The notes: generated by a model from the sequence alone, not told the origin. Positions 45,640 through 56,518 are shown, counted from the stretch's first letter. The stretch: DNA of 64,000 nucleotides from Natronorubrum halalkaliphilum (GCF_009834785.1 NZ_WUYX01000026.1:69252-133251), one strand, 5' to 3'. Numbers and translations: made by a program.

Positions 45640-46851
45640 ATGACGACGAAGCCACCCACTCGCGCCGGGAACCCGTTCGCAGCGATCGACCTCCCCGACG
45701 GCAGCGATCCCGTCTCGAAGGGAATCGTCCGCGGGTTCGACAGGCGGGACGGGACGGTGACGGTCGAGGTCGCGATCGACGGCCTCGGAGACGGTCTAGC
45801 CGAGCGCATCGTTGAACAGATCCGCGGCGCCGCACTGGCCCTCCCGGAGACCCGACGCGTTCGGGTCCTCCCGGCGCGACACGAGGACAAAGACGTCGAG
45901 CTACCCGCGGTCGACCACGTGATCGCCGTCGCGAGCGCGAAAGGCGGCGTCGGCAAGACGACGGTCTCCGTCGCGCTCGCCCGGACCCTCTCGGCGCGGG
46001 GGTACGACGTCGGGCTGTTCGATGCGGATATCTACGGTCCGAACGTCCCGCACCTCCTCCCGGAAGTCGAGGGGCCGGTCCTGACGAACGGACACGGCCA
46101 GCCGGTTCCCCTCGAGGGCGACGAGGGGCTCCAGGTGCTCAGCCCCGGCGTCGTCGGTGGCGATCCGCCGACGGCTCGTCGCGGCGCGATCGCCTACGGC
46201 GCGGTCGAAAACTTGCTCGGCCAGGGTGCCTGGGACCAACGCGACGTGCTGATCGTCGACATGCCCGCGGGATCCGACGACGTGGTCGGCGCGGCGCTCG
46301 AGCACGTGCCGGTCGACGGGGCCGTCTTCGTGACGACGCCGTTCGACGCGAGCGTCGACGACACGCGACGGACGATCGAACTGTTCGACGAACGAGGCGT
46401 CACCCCCGCCGCGGGGGTGGTCAACATGAGCGGGTTCGAATGCGAGTGCTGTGGCACACAGAACACCCTGTTTGAGGGCTCGGTCGACCTCGACGTTCCG
46501 GTCGTCCACGAACTCCCGTTCGATCGATCGCTCCAACGAAATCCCGGCGGTCGCCGCGAGTACGAGGCCTTCGACGCCCTCACCGAGACGGTCGGCGCGT
46601 TCGTCGACGAGGTGCTCGATGACGTGCCCGACGATGCACTCGACCTGCGCGGGTTGCCTCTGGAGAGCCAGGTCCGGCAGTTGAGCGACGAACTGGGAAC
46701 GGTGACGGCCGGAACTCGCGTGCGGGCCGTCGTCGAGGACCCGACCGGCGTCTGCGACGTGCTCCGGCGTGACGTCGGCGACGTGCTGGCCGCCGCAGAC
46801 CGCTCGCAACTGGGGACGACCGGCGCGATGATCGAACTGAGGAGGGGGTAA
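45640..46851 (+). CDS. Mrp/NBP35-type P-loop ATPase
   Basis: A 403-residue ATPase of the Mrp/ApbC family, which carries or assembles iron-sulfur clusters. Residues 1-85 resemble the MIP18/DUF59 domain that often precedes Mrp. The deviant Walker A is ASAKGGVGKTT near 103-113, with DADIYGPNVPHLL and IVDMPAGSDD after it. A Cys cluster FECECCGT stands in the position of the cluster-binding CxxC. The last ~75 residues are an extension not recognised. First gene of the molybdoenzyme operon, so it may be a dedicated cluster-delivery factor for the five predicted clusters of the reductase. Confidence 0.85.
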   Translation: MTTKPPTRAGNPFAAIDLPDGSDPVSKGIVRGFDRRDGTVTVEVAIDGLGDGLAERIVEQIRGAALALPETRRVRVLPARHEDKDVELPAVDHVIAVASAKGGVGKTTVSVALARTLSARGYDVGLFDADIYGPNVPHLLPEVEGPVLTNGHGQPVPLEGDEGLQVLSPGVVGGDPPTARRGAIAYGAVENLLGQGAWDQRDVLIVDMPAGSDDVVGAALEHVPVDGAVFVTTPFDASVDDTRRTIELFDERGVTPAAGVVNMSGFECECCGTQNTLFEGSVDLDVPVVHELPFDRSLQRNPGGRREYEAFDALTETVGAFVDEVLDDVPDDALDLRGLPLESQVRQLSDELGTVTAGTRVRAVVEDPTGVCDVLRRDVGDVLAAADRSQLGTTGAMIELRRG

Positions 46852-46853
46852 CG

Positions 46854-47009
46854 ATGGCGGACTCGAGCGAACGCACAACGACACGCACTTGGACCATGAT
46901 TCGAACACGACGCTTCCGCGCGGAATCGGCGTTCAGAAACGCCAGAAACGACGAACCGCGAGCCAACTGGCACCGAACGCGACCGAAACCGAGGTGGTTC
47001 GATGGTTGA
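46854..47009 (+). CDS. Possible 51-residue basic protein coupled to the reductase gene
   Basis: The frame starts at an ATG six bases after GGAGGGGG, one of the best ribosome-binding sites in the window. It ends in TGA inside the first codons of the molybdoenzyme gene (ATGGTTGA), a layout of translational coupling. The product (MADSSERTTTRTWTMIRTRR onward) is Arg-rich and unlike an acidic haloarchaeal protein. It may be a leader peptide that only sets translation of the next gene, or not be made at all. Confidence 0.35.
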   Translation: MADSSERTTTRTWTMIRTRRFRAESAFRNARNDEPRANWHRTRPKPRWFDG

Positions 47010-50000
47010 TACCGACCCGGACCGCGAGAGCGGCCCGTCTCGCCGTACCGTCCTTCAGGCTGGCGCAGTCGCGGCAACTGCCGGGCTCGCGGGCTGTCCG
47101 GCCCTCGAGGATGACGAACCCGACGACGACGACGAGCGGCCGATGAACGTCTTCTCGGAGTATCCCGACCGCGACTGGGAAGAGTTCTACCGCGATATCT
47201 GGGACGTCGACGACACGTTCATGCTGACGTGTACGCCGAACGACACGCACAACTGTTACCTCGAGGCGCAGGTCACGAACGGGACGATCACTCGCCTCCA
47301 GCCGTCGATGGGGTACGGGGAGGCGACGGACCTCCAGGGCAACCAGGCCTCTCATCGCTGGGATCCCCGCGTCTGTCAGAAGGGGCTCGCGATGATCGAA
47401 CGCTTCTACGGCGACCGTCGGGTCCACGCCCCGATGGTCCGCGAGGGCTTCCTCGAGTGGGCCGAAGACGGCTTCCCCCGGGACGACGACGGCTCGATGC
47501 CCGAGGAGTACGCCCAGCGGGGCGAGGACGGCTGGGAGGAGGTCTCCTTCGAGGAAGCCTACGATCTCGCCGCCGAGACGATGTTGGAAATCGCCGACCA
47601 CTACAGTGGCGATGAGGGCCAAGAGATGCTCCTCGAGCAAGGATACGACGAGCGCGTCGTCGAGGAGACCCAGGGCGCCGGCGTTCGGACGATGAAGGTT
47701 CGCGGTGGGATGCCCCTGCTCGGAATGATCCGCCTGCAGGGGATGTACCGCGTTGCAAACCAGTTTGCGCTGGTCGATAACTACGTTCGCGACGTCGACG
47801 AGGACGACGCGCTCGGGGCCGTCGGCCTGGATAACTACTCGTGGCACACGGACCTGCCGCCGGGCCATCCGATGGTGACGGGTCAACAGACGGTCGACTT
47901 CGACCTCGCGAACGTCGAGTACGCCGACAACATCGTCATCATGGGGATGAACTGGATCTGCACCAAGATGGCCGACTCCCACTGGTTGACCGAGGCTCGC
48001 ATGAAGGGCGCGAAGGTTACCGGCGTCTTCACCGACTACAACGCGACCGCCACGAAGTGCGATGAACTCGTCACGGTCAGGAACGGCACTGACGGCGCGC
48101 TCCTGCTCGGCGTGGCCCGACAACTCCTCGAGGAGGATATGTACGACGAGGAATTCGTCCGGTCCTACACGGATCTCCCGCTGCTCGTCCGGATGGACGA
48201 GGGTCGGTTGTTGCGCGCGAGCGACCTCGACGAGGACTACGAACCCGCGGAACTAGAGAAGACAGTCGTCACCGACGACGATGACGACGAGGAGGTCGCC
48301 GACGACCGCCTCGAGGACGGCGAACTCGACGTCTGGGAGAACATCCTCTCGGAGGACCTCCGCACCGAGTGGGGTGACTTCGTCGTTCGCGACGAGGACG
48401 CCGAGGAGTTCGTTCCCGTTACCCGCGACGAGATCGGTGACGACTTCGACGTGCCGGCCAGCCTCGAGGGCACCTTCGAGGTCGAGACGGTCGAGGGCGA
48501 CACCGTCGAGGTACGAACGGTCTTCGACCTGCTCGCGGAGTACCTCGAGTCGACGTGGGACGCCGACAGCGTCGCCGAGGTCACGGGCGCCAGTCCCGAC
48601 GCCGTCGAGAGCCTCGCGGAAGACATCGGAACCAGTCACGAATCGACGCTGTTGCTGACCGGGATGGGACCGAACCACTACAACAATCAGGACCTGTTCG
48701 GCCGGGCCTCGTTCCTCGTCACGTCGCTGACGAAGAACGTCGGCCGGTTCGCGGGGAACGTCGGCAGCTACTCGGGGAACTACCGCGGCGCGTACTTCAA
48801 CGGCCGCGACCAGTGGTCCGGCGAGGACCCCTTCGACATCGAACTCGATCCCGACGAACCGGCGACGACGAACGTTCGCTACGACATGCAGTCAGCCCAC
48901 TGGTACTCCCACGGCGACCGGCCCCTGAAGTTCGACGACGACGGCGAGTACGACCCCGAAGACGGCGAGTACTACATGGGCGACTCACACATGTTTACGC
49001 CGACGAAGTTCATGTGGACGAGCGGTTCGAACTCGATCCTCGGGAACGCGAAGGGTGCCTACGATATCATCCAGAACATGCTCCGGAACGGCCGGATCGA
49101 GGCCTACTTCACCAACGAGTGGTGGTGGACCAAGACCTGCGAATACTCCGACATCGTCTTCCCGGCCGACTCCTGGGCCGAACACCACCTCCACGATATC
49201 ACCGCTAGCGTCACCAACCCCTTCGTCATGACGATGCCGACGACGGGTCTCGATGAGCGCATCTACAACACGCGCAACGACGCCCAGATCTACGCCGGTG
49301 TGGCGGAAGCCCTCGCCGAGCGCACGGACGACGAGCGGTTCACCGACTACTGGGAATTCATCGACGAAGACGAGTACCGCGCCCGGCCGTACCTCCAGCG
49401 GGTCATCGACCACTCGAACCCGGTGGCAGGATACGATATCGACGACATGCTCGAGGAGGCCGAGGAGGGGGTTCCGAAGCTCATCATGACGGGAACGTAC
49501 CCGAAGTTCATGGGCAGCCGCCAGACCCAGGAGGACGATCCCTGGTACACCAAGACCGGCCGGATGGAGTTCTTCCGCGAGGAGGAGCCGTTCGCCGAAG
49601 CCGGCGAGTCGCTGCCGGTGTTCCGGGAGATCGTCGACGGCACGCCAAACGAACCCCACGTTCTCGTCGACGGCGGCGATCACCCGCTAATCGACCCAGA
49701 GACCCCCGAAGACCGCGGGTGGGATCCCGATCAGCGGGACGGCGACCTCCGGCAGGTTCGAAACGTGGTGTTGAGTCCCGACGAACTCGGAGAGACGTCA
49801 CATCCGCTGACCGATCGCGACGAGGGCTTCCGCTACAACTACATGACGCCGAAGTACCGCCACGGCGCACACACCTTCGCCAACGCCCTGCCGAACATCG
49901 CCGTCTGGTGGGGTAACTACGGCGACTTCGACCGCGAGGACGAACGCCGCCCCTACATCGGCGAGGCCTACCTCGAGATGAACCCCGAGGACGCTCGAGC

Positions 50001-50592
50001 GGAGGGGCTCGAGGACGGCGACTACGTCTGGGTCGACGCCGACCCCGAGGACCGACCGTACCGCGGCTGGGACGAGGACGACGACGATCAGTACCAGGTG
50101 ACGCGAGCGATGTTGCGCGTTCGGTACCAGCCGGCGCTGCCCCCGGGAATCGTCAAGAGTTGGATGAACCTGAACGCGGCCTCACACGAGACGGTTGCGG
50201 CCCACGAAGCGGGCCTCGAGGACGACGAGGGCGACGGCGAGGCGCGCAACGAGGAGACCGACTACGTCTCCTACTACCGCTACGGCAGCCACCAGAGTGC
50301 GACCCGGACCTGGTTCCGGCGGACGCTGCTGACCGACACGATGGCCCGCAAGGAGTACGCAGGCCAGGATATCGACGTCGGATTCCGGGACGACGTCCAC
50401 TGCGCGAACGGCGCGCCGAAGGAGGCCTTCGTTCGCGTCGAACACGCCGAGGACGGCGGGCTCCTGGACGAGGACGACGACGAGCGCGAGCGGCTCTGGC
50501 GCGTCGCCGAGATGGGGCTCCGTCCCGGCTACGAGGACGACGCCATGGAACAGTATCTGGACGGCGAGTTTATCGAGACCGGAGGTGACTAA
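47002..50592 (+). CDS. Type II DMSO-reductase-family molybdopterin catalytic subunit
   Basis: A 1196-residue oxidoreductase. The leader has RRTVLQAGAVAATAGLAGC: twin arginines, then a lipobox with Cys32, so it is exported folded by Tat and probably lipid-anchored outside. Cys77, Cys85 and Cys125 are candidate ligands of the FS0 cluster. HTDLPPGHP near 282-290 matches the segment giving the Asp molybdenum ligand (here Asp284) in nitrate, selenate, chlorate and perchlorate reductases and dimethylsulfide dehydrogenase. Longer than most relatives, with Asp/Glu-rich insertions near 410-500. An iron-sulfur subunit and a chaperone follow. The substrate cannot be fixed; a DmsR-like regulator favours DMSO/TMAO or a related oxyanion. 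A heme subunit is absent. Confidence 0.85.
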   Translation: MVDTDPDRESGPSRRTVLQAGAVAATAGLAGCPALEDDEPDDDDERPMNVFSEYPDRDWEEFYRDIWDVDDTFMLTCTPNDTHNCYLEAQVTNGTITRLQPSMGYGEATDLQGNQASHRWDPRVCQKGLAMIERFYGDRRVHAPMVREGFLEWAEDGFPRDDDGSMPEEYAQRGEDGWEEVSFEEAYDLAAETMLEIADHYSGDEGQEMLLEQGYDERVVEETQGAGVRTMKVRGGMPLLGMIRLQGMYRVANQFALVDNYVRDVDEDDALGAVGLDNYSWHTDLPPGHPMVTGQQTVDFDLANVEYADNIVIMGMNWICTKMADSHWLTEARMKGAKVTGVFTDYNATATKCDELVTVRNGTDGALLLGVARQLLEEDMYDEEFVRSYTDLPLLVRMDEGRLLRASDLDEDYEPAELEKTVVTDDDDDEEVADDRLEDGELDVWENILSEDLRTEWGDFVVRDEDAEEFVPVTRDEIGDDFDVPASLEGTFEVETVEGDTVEVRTVFDLLAEYLESTWDADSVAEVTGASPDAVESLAEDIGTSHESTLLLTGMGPNHYNNQDLFGRASFLVTSLTKNVGRFAGNVGSYSGNYRGAYFNGRDQWSGEDPFDIELDPDEPATTNVRYDMQSAHWYSHGDRPLKFDDDGEYDPEDGEYYMGDSHMFTPTKFMWTSGSNSILGNAKGAYDIIQNMLRNGRIEAYFTNEWWWTKTCEYSDIVFPADSWAEHHLHDITASVTNPFVMTMPTTGLDERIYNTRNDAQIYAGVAEALAERTDDERFTDYWEFIDEDEYRARPYLQRVIDHSNPVAGYDIDDMLEEAEEGVPKLIMTGTYPKFMGSRQTQEDDPWYTKTGRMEFFREEEPFAEAGESLPVFREIVDGTPNEPHVLVDGGDHPLIDPETPEDRGWDPDQRDGDLRQVRNVVLSPDELGETSHPLTDRDEGFRYNYMTPKYRHGAHTFANALPNIAVWWGNYGDFDREDERRPYIGEAYLEMNPEDARAEGLEDGDYVWVDADPEDRPYRGWDEDDDDQYQVTRAMLRVRYQPALPPGIVKSWMNLNAASHETVAAHEAGLEDDEGDGEARNEETDYVSYYRYGSHQSATRTWFRRTLLTDTMARKEYAGQDIDVGFRDDVHCANGAPKEAFVRVEHAEDGGLLDEDDDERERLWRVAEMGLRPGYEDDAMEQYLDGEFIETGGD

Positions 50593-50594
50593 CG

Positions 50595-51803
<1,209 letters not shown>

Positions 51804-51805
51804 CT

Positions 51806-52735
51806 ATGAGTGACAGCGACTTCAGCATTCTCGGTGGACCACCGAGCGAACGAAACGACGAATCGAGCGGAGGAAACAGGACGGCCCGTGACGACCGCGA
51901 CACTGACGCCGATCCGACGCCGGAGTTGCCGCCCGGCGATGCCGCGACGGCACTGCACCGTGCTCGGCTGTACTCGCTACTGGCGCTCGGGCTGGAACGA
52001 CCGGACGGTAACGGCGGTCTGGAGATGGACGACACTACCGCGCTCGTCAACGCCGCGGCGGCACTCGACCGAACCGTCGAAGACGCAGCGACGGCCGTCG
52101 ACGACCATCTCACCGATACCGCGGAACGCAAAAAACGGTGGGCGTCACTGTTCGGCGTCGAGGAAGGCCACACCGTTTCACCGTACGAACTGACGTACTT
52201 GCCGGGCCCGTTGCTGACCACCGTCAGACAGCTCGCCGACATCAGGGGATTTTACCACGCTTTCGGTATCGACGTCGGAGAAAAGATGCCGTATCGCGGC
52301 GATCACGTCTGTTACCAACTGGAGTTTCTCGCCCACCTCTGCCTGCGTGACGCACGCTTGCGTCGAGCAGGCGACGACGAAGGAGTGACGATCGTTGTCG
52401 ATGCCCGCCGCACCTTTCTCGAGGCCCACCTCGGCCGATGGTTCTGGCGGTTCGCCGGTGAGATAAGCGCCCACGACGACGGCTTCTTCGCCGCGGTGGC
52501 CGATCTCCTGGCGGCGCTCGTCGAAGACGAGATAGCGATACTCGACCTCGATCCGGAGTGGGTGCCGGATACGTCCGAGGTAACGGAGTGGAACGAGGGT
52601 ATCTTCGGAGCGGCCGGCCGTAGCTGCGGTGGGTGTGGAGCCGACGCCACCGGTCTCGAGGACCTCGAGGGGAGTCCGGGGAACCCAAGGAATCCGGGGA
52701 GTCAAACAGCGCAGGACGGTCTCGATGACCGATGA
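51806..52735 (+). CDS. TorD/NarJ-type molybdoenzyme chaperone
   Basis: A 309-residue protein from the ATG at 51806, two bases after the iron-sulfur subunit. After a disordered acidic ~50-residue head comes an all-helical TorD-like domain (ARLYSLLALGLERP, then YELTYLPGPL, FYHAFGIDVGE, YQLEFLAHLCLRDA, LGRWFWRFAGEI). The tail has CGGCG and a disordered end. Such chaperones bind the Tat leader of the catalytic subunit until the cofactor is inserted. Its place in the operon supports that it serves this enzyme. Confidence 0.85.
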   Translation: MSDSDFSILGGPPSERNDESSGGNRTARDDRDTDADPTPELPPGDAATALHRARLYSLLALGLERPDGNGGLEMDDTTALVNAAAALDRTVEDAATAVDDHLTDTAERKKRWASLFGVEEGHTVSPYELTYLPGPLLTTVRQLADIRGFYHAFGIDVGEKMPYRGDHVCYQLEFLAHLCLRDARLRRAGDDEGVTIVVDARRTFLEAHLGRWFWRFAGEISAHDDGFFAAVADLLAALVEDEIAILDLDPEWVPDTSEVTEWNEGIFGAAGRSCGGCGADATGLEDLEGSPGNPRNPGSQTAQDGLDDR

Positions 52736-52823
52736 GGCGTAGGACGAGTACATGCTCGCCTTTCCACGATAGTTGCCGATTCATACTGCCGGACAGAACT
52801 ATTCGAAGCTCGGTCGCGCTACT

Positions 52824-52850
52824 GCGGCCGTCGTCCTCGAGGACGGCCGC
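52824..52850. terminator. Strong hairpin after the molybdoenzyme operon
   Basis: Arms GCGGCCGTC and GACGGCCGC (9 bp) enclose a loop with CTCGAG, ~90 bases after the chaperone stop. No T-run follows, so it is a candidate processing or termination structure only. Confidence 0.35.
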
Positions 52851-52980
52851 GACTTCGCGACCGACTGCTGTCCGACAGTATCAGACCCGAGGGAGAGGAT
52901 TCGAACGGGAGTCGGTCAAATTCCCCACCGTACTGTGGATCCAATGGTATGTGATGGGGTCACGTATCGACCAGTAAACG

Positions 52981-53136
52981 ATGGGGCCCGAACTGTACGA
53001 GTTCGAATGTCCGCACTGTCACGAACGAACCGTCGTCGATTCACAGGTTCTGACGGAACTGGTCAGCACCGGCTGCGTGTTTTGCGGCGCAACCGTCTCG
53101 GAAAGCGACTTCGAACCGGCGAATCCAACCCCATGA
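52981..53136 (+). CDS. 51-residue zinc-ribbon protein
   Basis: The frame from the ATG at 52981 encodes MGPELYEFECPHCHERTVVD, then a second knuckle GCVFCGATV. CPHC plus CVFC is a complete zinc ribbon. Such small ribbons are frequent beside anaerobic and nitrogen-cycle genes in haloarchaea. Its stop overlaps the ATG of the DUF2249 gene by four bases, so the two are translated together. Confidence 0.72.
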   Translation: MGPELYEFECPHCHERTVVDSQVLTELVSTGCVFCGATVSESDFEPANPTP

Positions 53137-53402
53137 ACGTCTCGAACACGACCGCACACTCGAGTGGGTGTACGACCATCCCGACGCGGAACCGCGGGGA
53201 ACTCCGGCTGGGCGTCGGCGAGTCGATCGACGGTGCGTACGGAACGATCGACGTTCGGGATCTCAAACCCCAGCGGCGCCACCAGGGCTTGCTCGCGATC
53301 TTCAACGGGCTGGACGCCGGCAACGGGTTCGTCCTGGTGAACGACCACGGTCCCAAGCCGCTGTACCACCAGTTCGACGCCGAGGCCGGCCCGTGGGTGT
53401 GA
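53133..53402 (+). CDS. DUF2249-domain protein, C-terminally short
   Basis: An 89-residue protein. IDVRDLKPQRRHQGLLAIF and FVLVNDHGPKPLYHQFDAE are the DUF2249 (SirA/TusA-like fold) signatures. The family usually continues past the Tyr-His-Gln-Phe strand with a further helix or strand; here it stops a few residues later (GPWV), so it is short at the C-terminus. It overlaps the zinc-ribbon gene by four bases. DUF2249 proteins cluster with denitrification and anaerobic respiration genes in haloarchaea; a redox or sulfur-carrier role is inferred. Confidence 0.78.
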   Translation: MNVSNTTAHSSGCTTIPTRNRGELRLGVGESIDGAYGTIDVRDLKPQRRHQGLLAIFNGLDAGNGFVLVNDHGPKPLYHQFDAEAGPWV

Positions 53403-53562
53403 AACGTGAGTGCTGACTGCGGCCACGAACATCTCATTCCGGATTTTCCCTGGGATCGTGCAATTTTCACGTCCGACAACACGTCCGGTCGTAACGTCAC
53501 GGAGGGTGTGGTCGTATATTGCGTTCCAACACTACTATGCTGTCCACGCACACAGTGATAGC

Positions 53563-55575
53563 ATGGCTCACTGGCGTCGTCTCGTCTCTGTACTCGGAGG
53601 AAGGCGCATTATCGGGGCTCTTGGAGTTCTCTACGTCGTATTTTCCGTTTTCCGGATGGGTATCGGGTTCAATATTGGCGCACCAACCGGTAGCATTTTT
53701 ATTATAACAGTGCTCATCGCGGTCCCTGGATTCGTCCTCATCTACGAGGCGTATTGGCTCTCACAGAGCGATATCAACACCGAGTTCCACACCGACATCG
53801 CCGGCTGGTGTCTCGCCGGGTTCGGGACGATGGCGGGCCTCCTCATCTTGTTTCATCTCCAGCCCGAAGGCGGTATTTCCGAACCACTGACCGGGATTCC
53901 GATTCTCACGGCGCTGGGTAGCGTCGGAGGTCTCGGTGTCGGTATCTATGACGGCCGGGCCAAAACGCAAACTCGGCAACTCAAACGTCGAGCCAACCAG
54001 CAAGATGCTGTGGCCGATCTCGGTCAGCTCGCACTCGAGACCGACGACCTCGACGACCTCATGTACGAGGCAGTCCGAAAGGTCGCCGACGCACTCGACA
54101 ACGACTACTGCAAAGTGCTCGACCTCGATCCCGAGAACGAGGAACTGCTACTTCGACAAGGTGTTGGATGGAAGGACGGGATCGCCGGAGAGGCAACCGT
54201 CTCGTCCGTTGAAGCGGACTCACAGGCGGCGTATACGCTGGCTACTTCTCATCCCATCGTCGTCGAAGACCTCGAGACGGAGACGCGGTTTAGCGGCCCA
54301 GACCTCCTTCGAAGCCACGACGTCCACAGCGGCATCAGCACCATCATCGGACCGTTCGACGAGCCGTGGGGGATTTTGGGAACGCACGATACCGACCGGC
54401 AAGAGTTCACCGAGGAGGACGTCAACTTCGTCCAGAGCGTCGCCAACATCCTCGCGGAGGCGATCGAGCGGACGGAAACGGAACAGCAGTTACGGGAACG
54501 CCAGGCGCAACTGGACGTGGCGACCGAGGCCGCGTCGATCGGGATTTGGACGTGGGATATCCGGGAAAACGTCGTAACTGGTGACGAATACCTCGCGGAA
54601 CTGTACGGAACGGATTCGGTAATTATCACGGAAGGGGCTCCGATAGAAGTCTTCTACGATCAAATCCACGAAGACGAGACGGAGGAAACGAAGAACGAAA
54701 TCGAACGGGCTGTTACGGACACGGGTAAGCTCAAAACCGAGTACCGGCTCAAAGACGACGACATCACCTGGGTAGAGGTACGGGGAGAGGTCGAATACGA
54801 TGGTTCCGGCGACCCGATCCGGATGCATGGAACGGTTGCTGATATCACCGACCGGAAGGAGCGAGAGCAACGGCTAGAACGCCTGGTCGCTGAACTCGAA
54901 GAATCGAACGAGCGGTTAGAGCAGTTCGCGTATGCGGCCTCACACGACCTACAAGAGCCGTTGCGGATGGTCTCGTCGTACCTCCAACTCATCGATAGTC
55001 GCTATGAGCTCGACGAGGAGGGAGAGGAGTTCCTCGAGTTCGCAGTGGATGGGGCCGAGCGAATGCGGTCGATGATCGACGGGCTTCTCCAGTACTCCCG
55101 CGTCGAAACGCAAGGCGACCCGTTAGAGCCGGTGGACCTGGAATGTATTCTTGACGATGTCCGTGATAACCTACAAATGACGATCACGGAGAACGATGCA
55201 ACGATCGAAGCGGATTCGCTCCCGCGTGTACAGGGCGACCCCGACCAATTGCGGCAGGTGTTTCAGAACCTCCTCGATAACGCCATCGAGTACAGCGACG
55301 ACCGACCAACGGTTCACGTAACCGCAGAGCGAAACGGCAGCGACTGGATCATCTCCGTCGAGGACGAGGGGACCGGGATCGATCCGCAAGAACAGGAGCA
55401 GATCTTCGAGGTGTTCCAGCGAGGCCACAGTCATAGCGATGGCAGCGGCACCGGCATCGGGCTTGCGCTCTGCGAGCGGATTATCGAACGCCACGGCAGT
55501 GAGATTTGGGTCGAGTCCGAACCCGACGAGGGAGCGACGTTCTCATTTGCCCTCCCCGCGAGCGGTAGCCAGTGA
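53563..55575 (+). CDS. Membrane sensor histidine kinase (GAF-PAS-HisKA)
   Basis: A 670-residue kinase from the ATG at 53563; the upstream extension to 53410 looks non-coding. Four hydrophobic segments occupy about residues 10-125. A GAF domain (about 145-310), a PAS domain (about 320-450, with VEVRGEVEYDGSGDPI and a TDRKERE exit) and a coiled coil follow. The HisKA box is AASHDLQEPLRMVSSYLQ, with the phosphorylated His, and the HATPase domain has NLLDNAIEY, VEDEGTGID and GSGTGIGLALC. No response regulator is adjacent. The GAF may sense redox or a small ligand. A link to the preceding respiration locus is possible but unproven. Confidence 0.9.
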   Translation: MAHWRRLVSVLGGRRIIGALGVLYVVFSVFRMGIGFNIGAPTGSIFIITVLIAVPGFVLIYEAYWLSQSDINTEFHTDIAGWCLAGFGTMAGLLILFHLQPEGGISEPLTGIPILTALGSVGGLGVGIYDGRAKTQTRQLKRRANQQDAVADLGQLALETDDLDDLMYEAVRKVADALDNDYCKVLDLDPENEELLLRQGVGWKDGIAGEATVSSVEADSQAAYTLATSHPIVVEDLETETRFSGPDLLRSHDVHSGISTIIGPFDEPWGILGTHDTDRQEFTEEDVNFVQSVANILAEAIERTETEQQLRERQAQLDVATEAASIGIWTWDIRENVVTGDEYLAELYGTDSVIITEGAPIEVFYDQIHEDETEETKNEIERAVTDTGKLKTEYRLKDDDITWVEVRGEVEYDGSGDPIRMHGTVADITDRKEREQRLERLVAELEESNERLEQFAYAASHDLQEPLRMVSSYLQLIDSRYELDEEGEEFLEFAVDGAERMRSMIDGLLQYSRVETQGDPLEPVDLECILDDVRDNLQMTITENDATIEADSLPRVQGDPDQLRQVFQNLLDNAIEYSDDRPTVHVTAERNGSDWIISVEDEGTGIDPQEQEQIFEVFQRGHSHSDGSGTGIGLALCERIIERHGSEIWVESEPDEGATFSFALPASGSQ

Positions 55576-55777
55576 CATCCCCAACCTGGCCGAAAGCAAG
55601 CCAATCCCCAACGAGGGGAATTCAACCTGCTACTGGAGCGGTTTCAGCCCCGCTCCGCGAGCGTCGTCTGTGCGTCGAGAAAGGGTAACTCGATCGTCGG
55701 TCAAGTCACTACGATATCGACGGCTTGGGACGAACGGCAACCGAGAAACGACGAGAGTGGGAATCGCGGTGCGTGGA

Positions 55778-55987
55778 TTAGCCAATGGAGACTTCGTAGT
55801 AGTCAGTATACTTCACGAGGTCACAGTCTTCGAGTCCGTTCGCGATTGTACTGTCGACGGAGACGTCGATGTTTTCGGTGAGGGTCGGGAACTCTTCCTT
55901 CGCGTCTTCGTCCAGTTCGTCGTAGTGGCAAACTCGGGAATCCGAGGGGACGTTTTCAACCGGTTCGAGTGTGATGGTCCTACTCAT
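55778..55987 (-). CDS. Small acidic haloarchaeal protein, 69 residues
   Basis: From the ATG at 55987 (an earlier one at 56017 is less likely) it encodes MSRTITLEPVENVPSDSRVC, continuing HYDELDEDAKEEFPTLTE and ending DLVKYTDYYEVSIG. The composition and the phrase HYDELDEDAKE fit a family of small haloarchaeal proteins with no known role. It stands alone. Confidence 0.62.
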   Translation of the reverse strand: MSRTITLEPVENVPSDSRVCHYDELDEDAKEEFPTLTENIDVSVDSTIANGLEDCDLVKYTDYYEVSIG

Positions 55988-56244
55988 GGTATACAATACC
56001 AATTGCAGCGTCTTCAATATTTTTGTGGTGATAATCCATGACCGTCAATTTGAAGCGGGTTTTGAGGTGCGTTATATTGACAATCGTCTACCGGGATAGT
56101 TGTCGAGGGTGTGTTACTCGTCGCCGAAAATAGGTTCAGCAATGAGGAATGGAGTGAGCTACCTCGTTCTCCTCGCCCACCGCTATCGCGATTCGTCTTG
56201 CTCGCTGTGGTGTTCCATGCGAACGGAGAGGTACCGTTCGAAAA

Positions 56245-56518
56245 TCAAACCGATTCGACCGCCTCGAGCAGATCGTCGTAAGGCGGTTCGTTCGTCGGGT
56301 CGTCGGCAACCCATCGGTACGCGACCGTACCCCTCGAACTCCTCGAGTCGGTCCTGTAGGGCGACCATTTCGTTCGTGCAGGGCGGCGTGAACGCACCGG
56401 CGAAGAACGCGAGGACGACCGGACCGTCCCCGAGGTGGTCCGTGAGGTCGAACGATTCGTGGTCGCTTGTGCCGACCGTCGCCGTGAACGTCAGAGCAGT
56501 GTCTCAGGTCGTGGGCAT
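56245..56518 (-). pseudogene. Peroxiredoxin gene with nonsense codon and internal deletion
   Basis: From the ATG at 56518 the frame reads MPTT, TGA, then DTALTFTATVGTSDHESFDL and VVLAFFAGAFTPPCTNEM. This is the start of an AhpC/TSA peroxiredoxin with its peroxidatic Cys. TGA at codon 5 could come from GGA by one change. After RLEEFEG the middle of the protein is missing, and the C-terminal part follows in another frame: GTVAYRWVADDPTNEPPYDD, then LLEAVESV and stop at 56245. Two independent lesions make it non-functional. Confidence 0.78.

Noticed and set aside
46933-48123. 396-codon minus-strand frame over the molybdoenzyme start
   Set aside because: Antisense of a gene with a clear Tat leader and molybdenum ligand segment.
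55439-56041. 200-codon plus-strand frame after the histidine kinase
   Set aside because: Basic, motif-free and overlapping both the kinase end and the small minus-strand gene.
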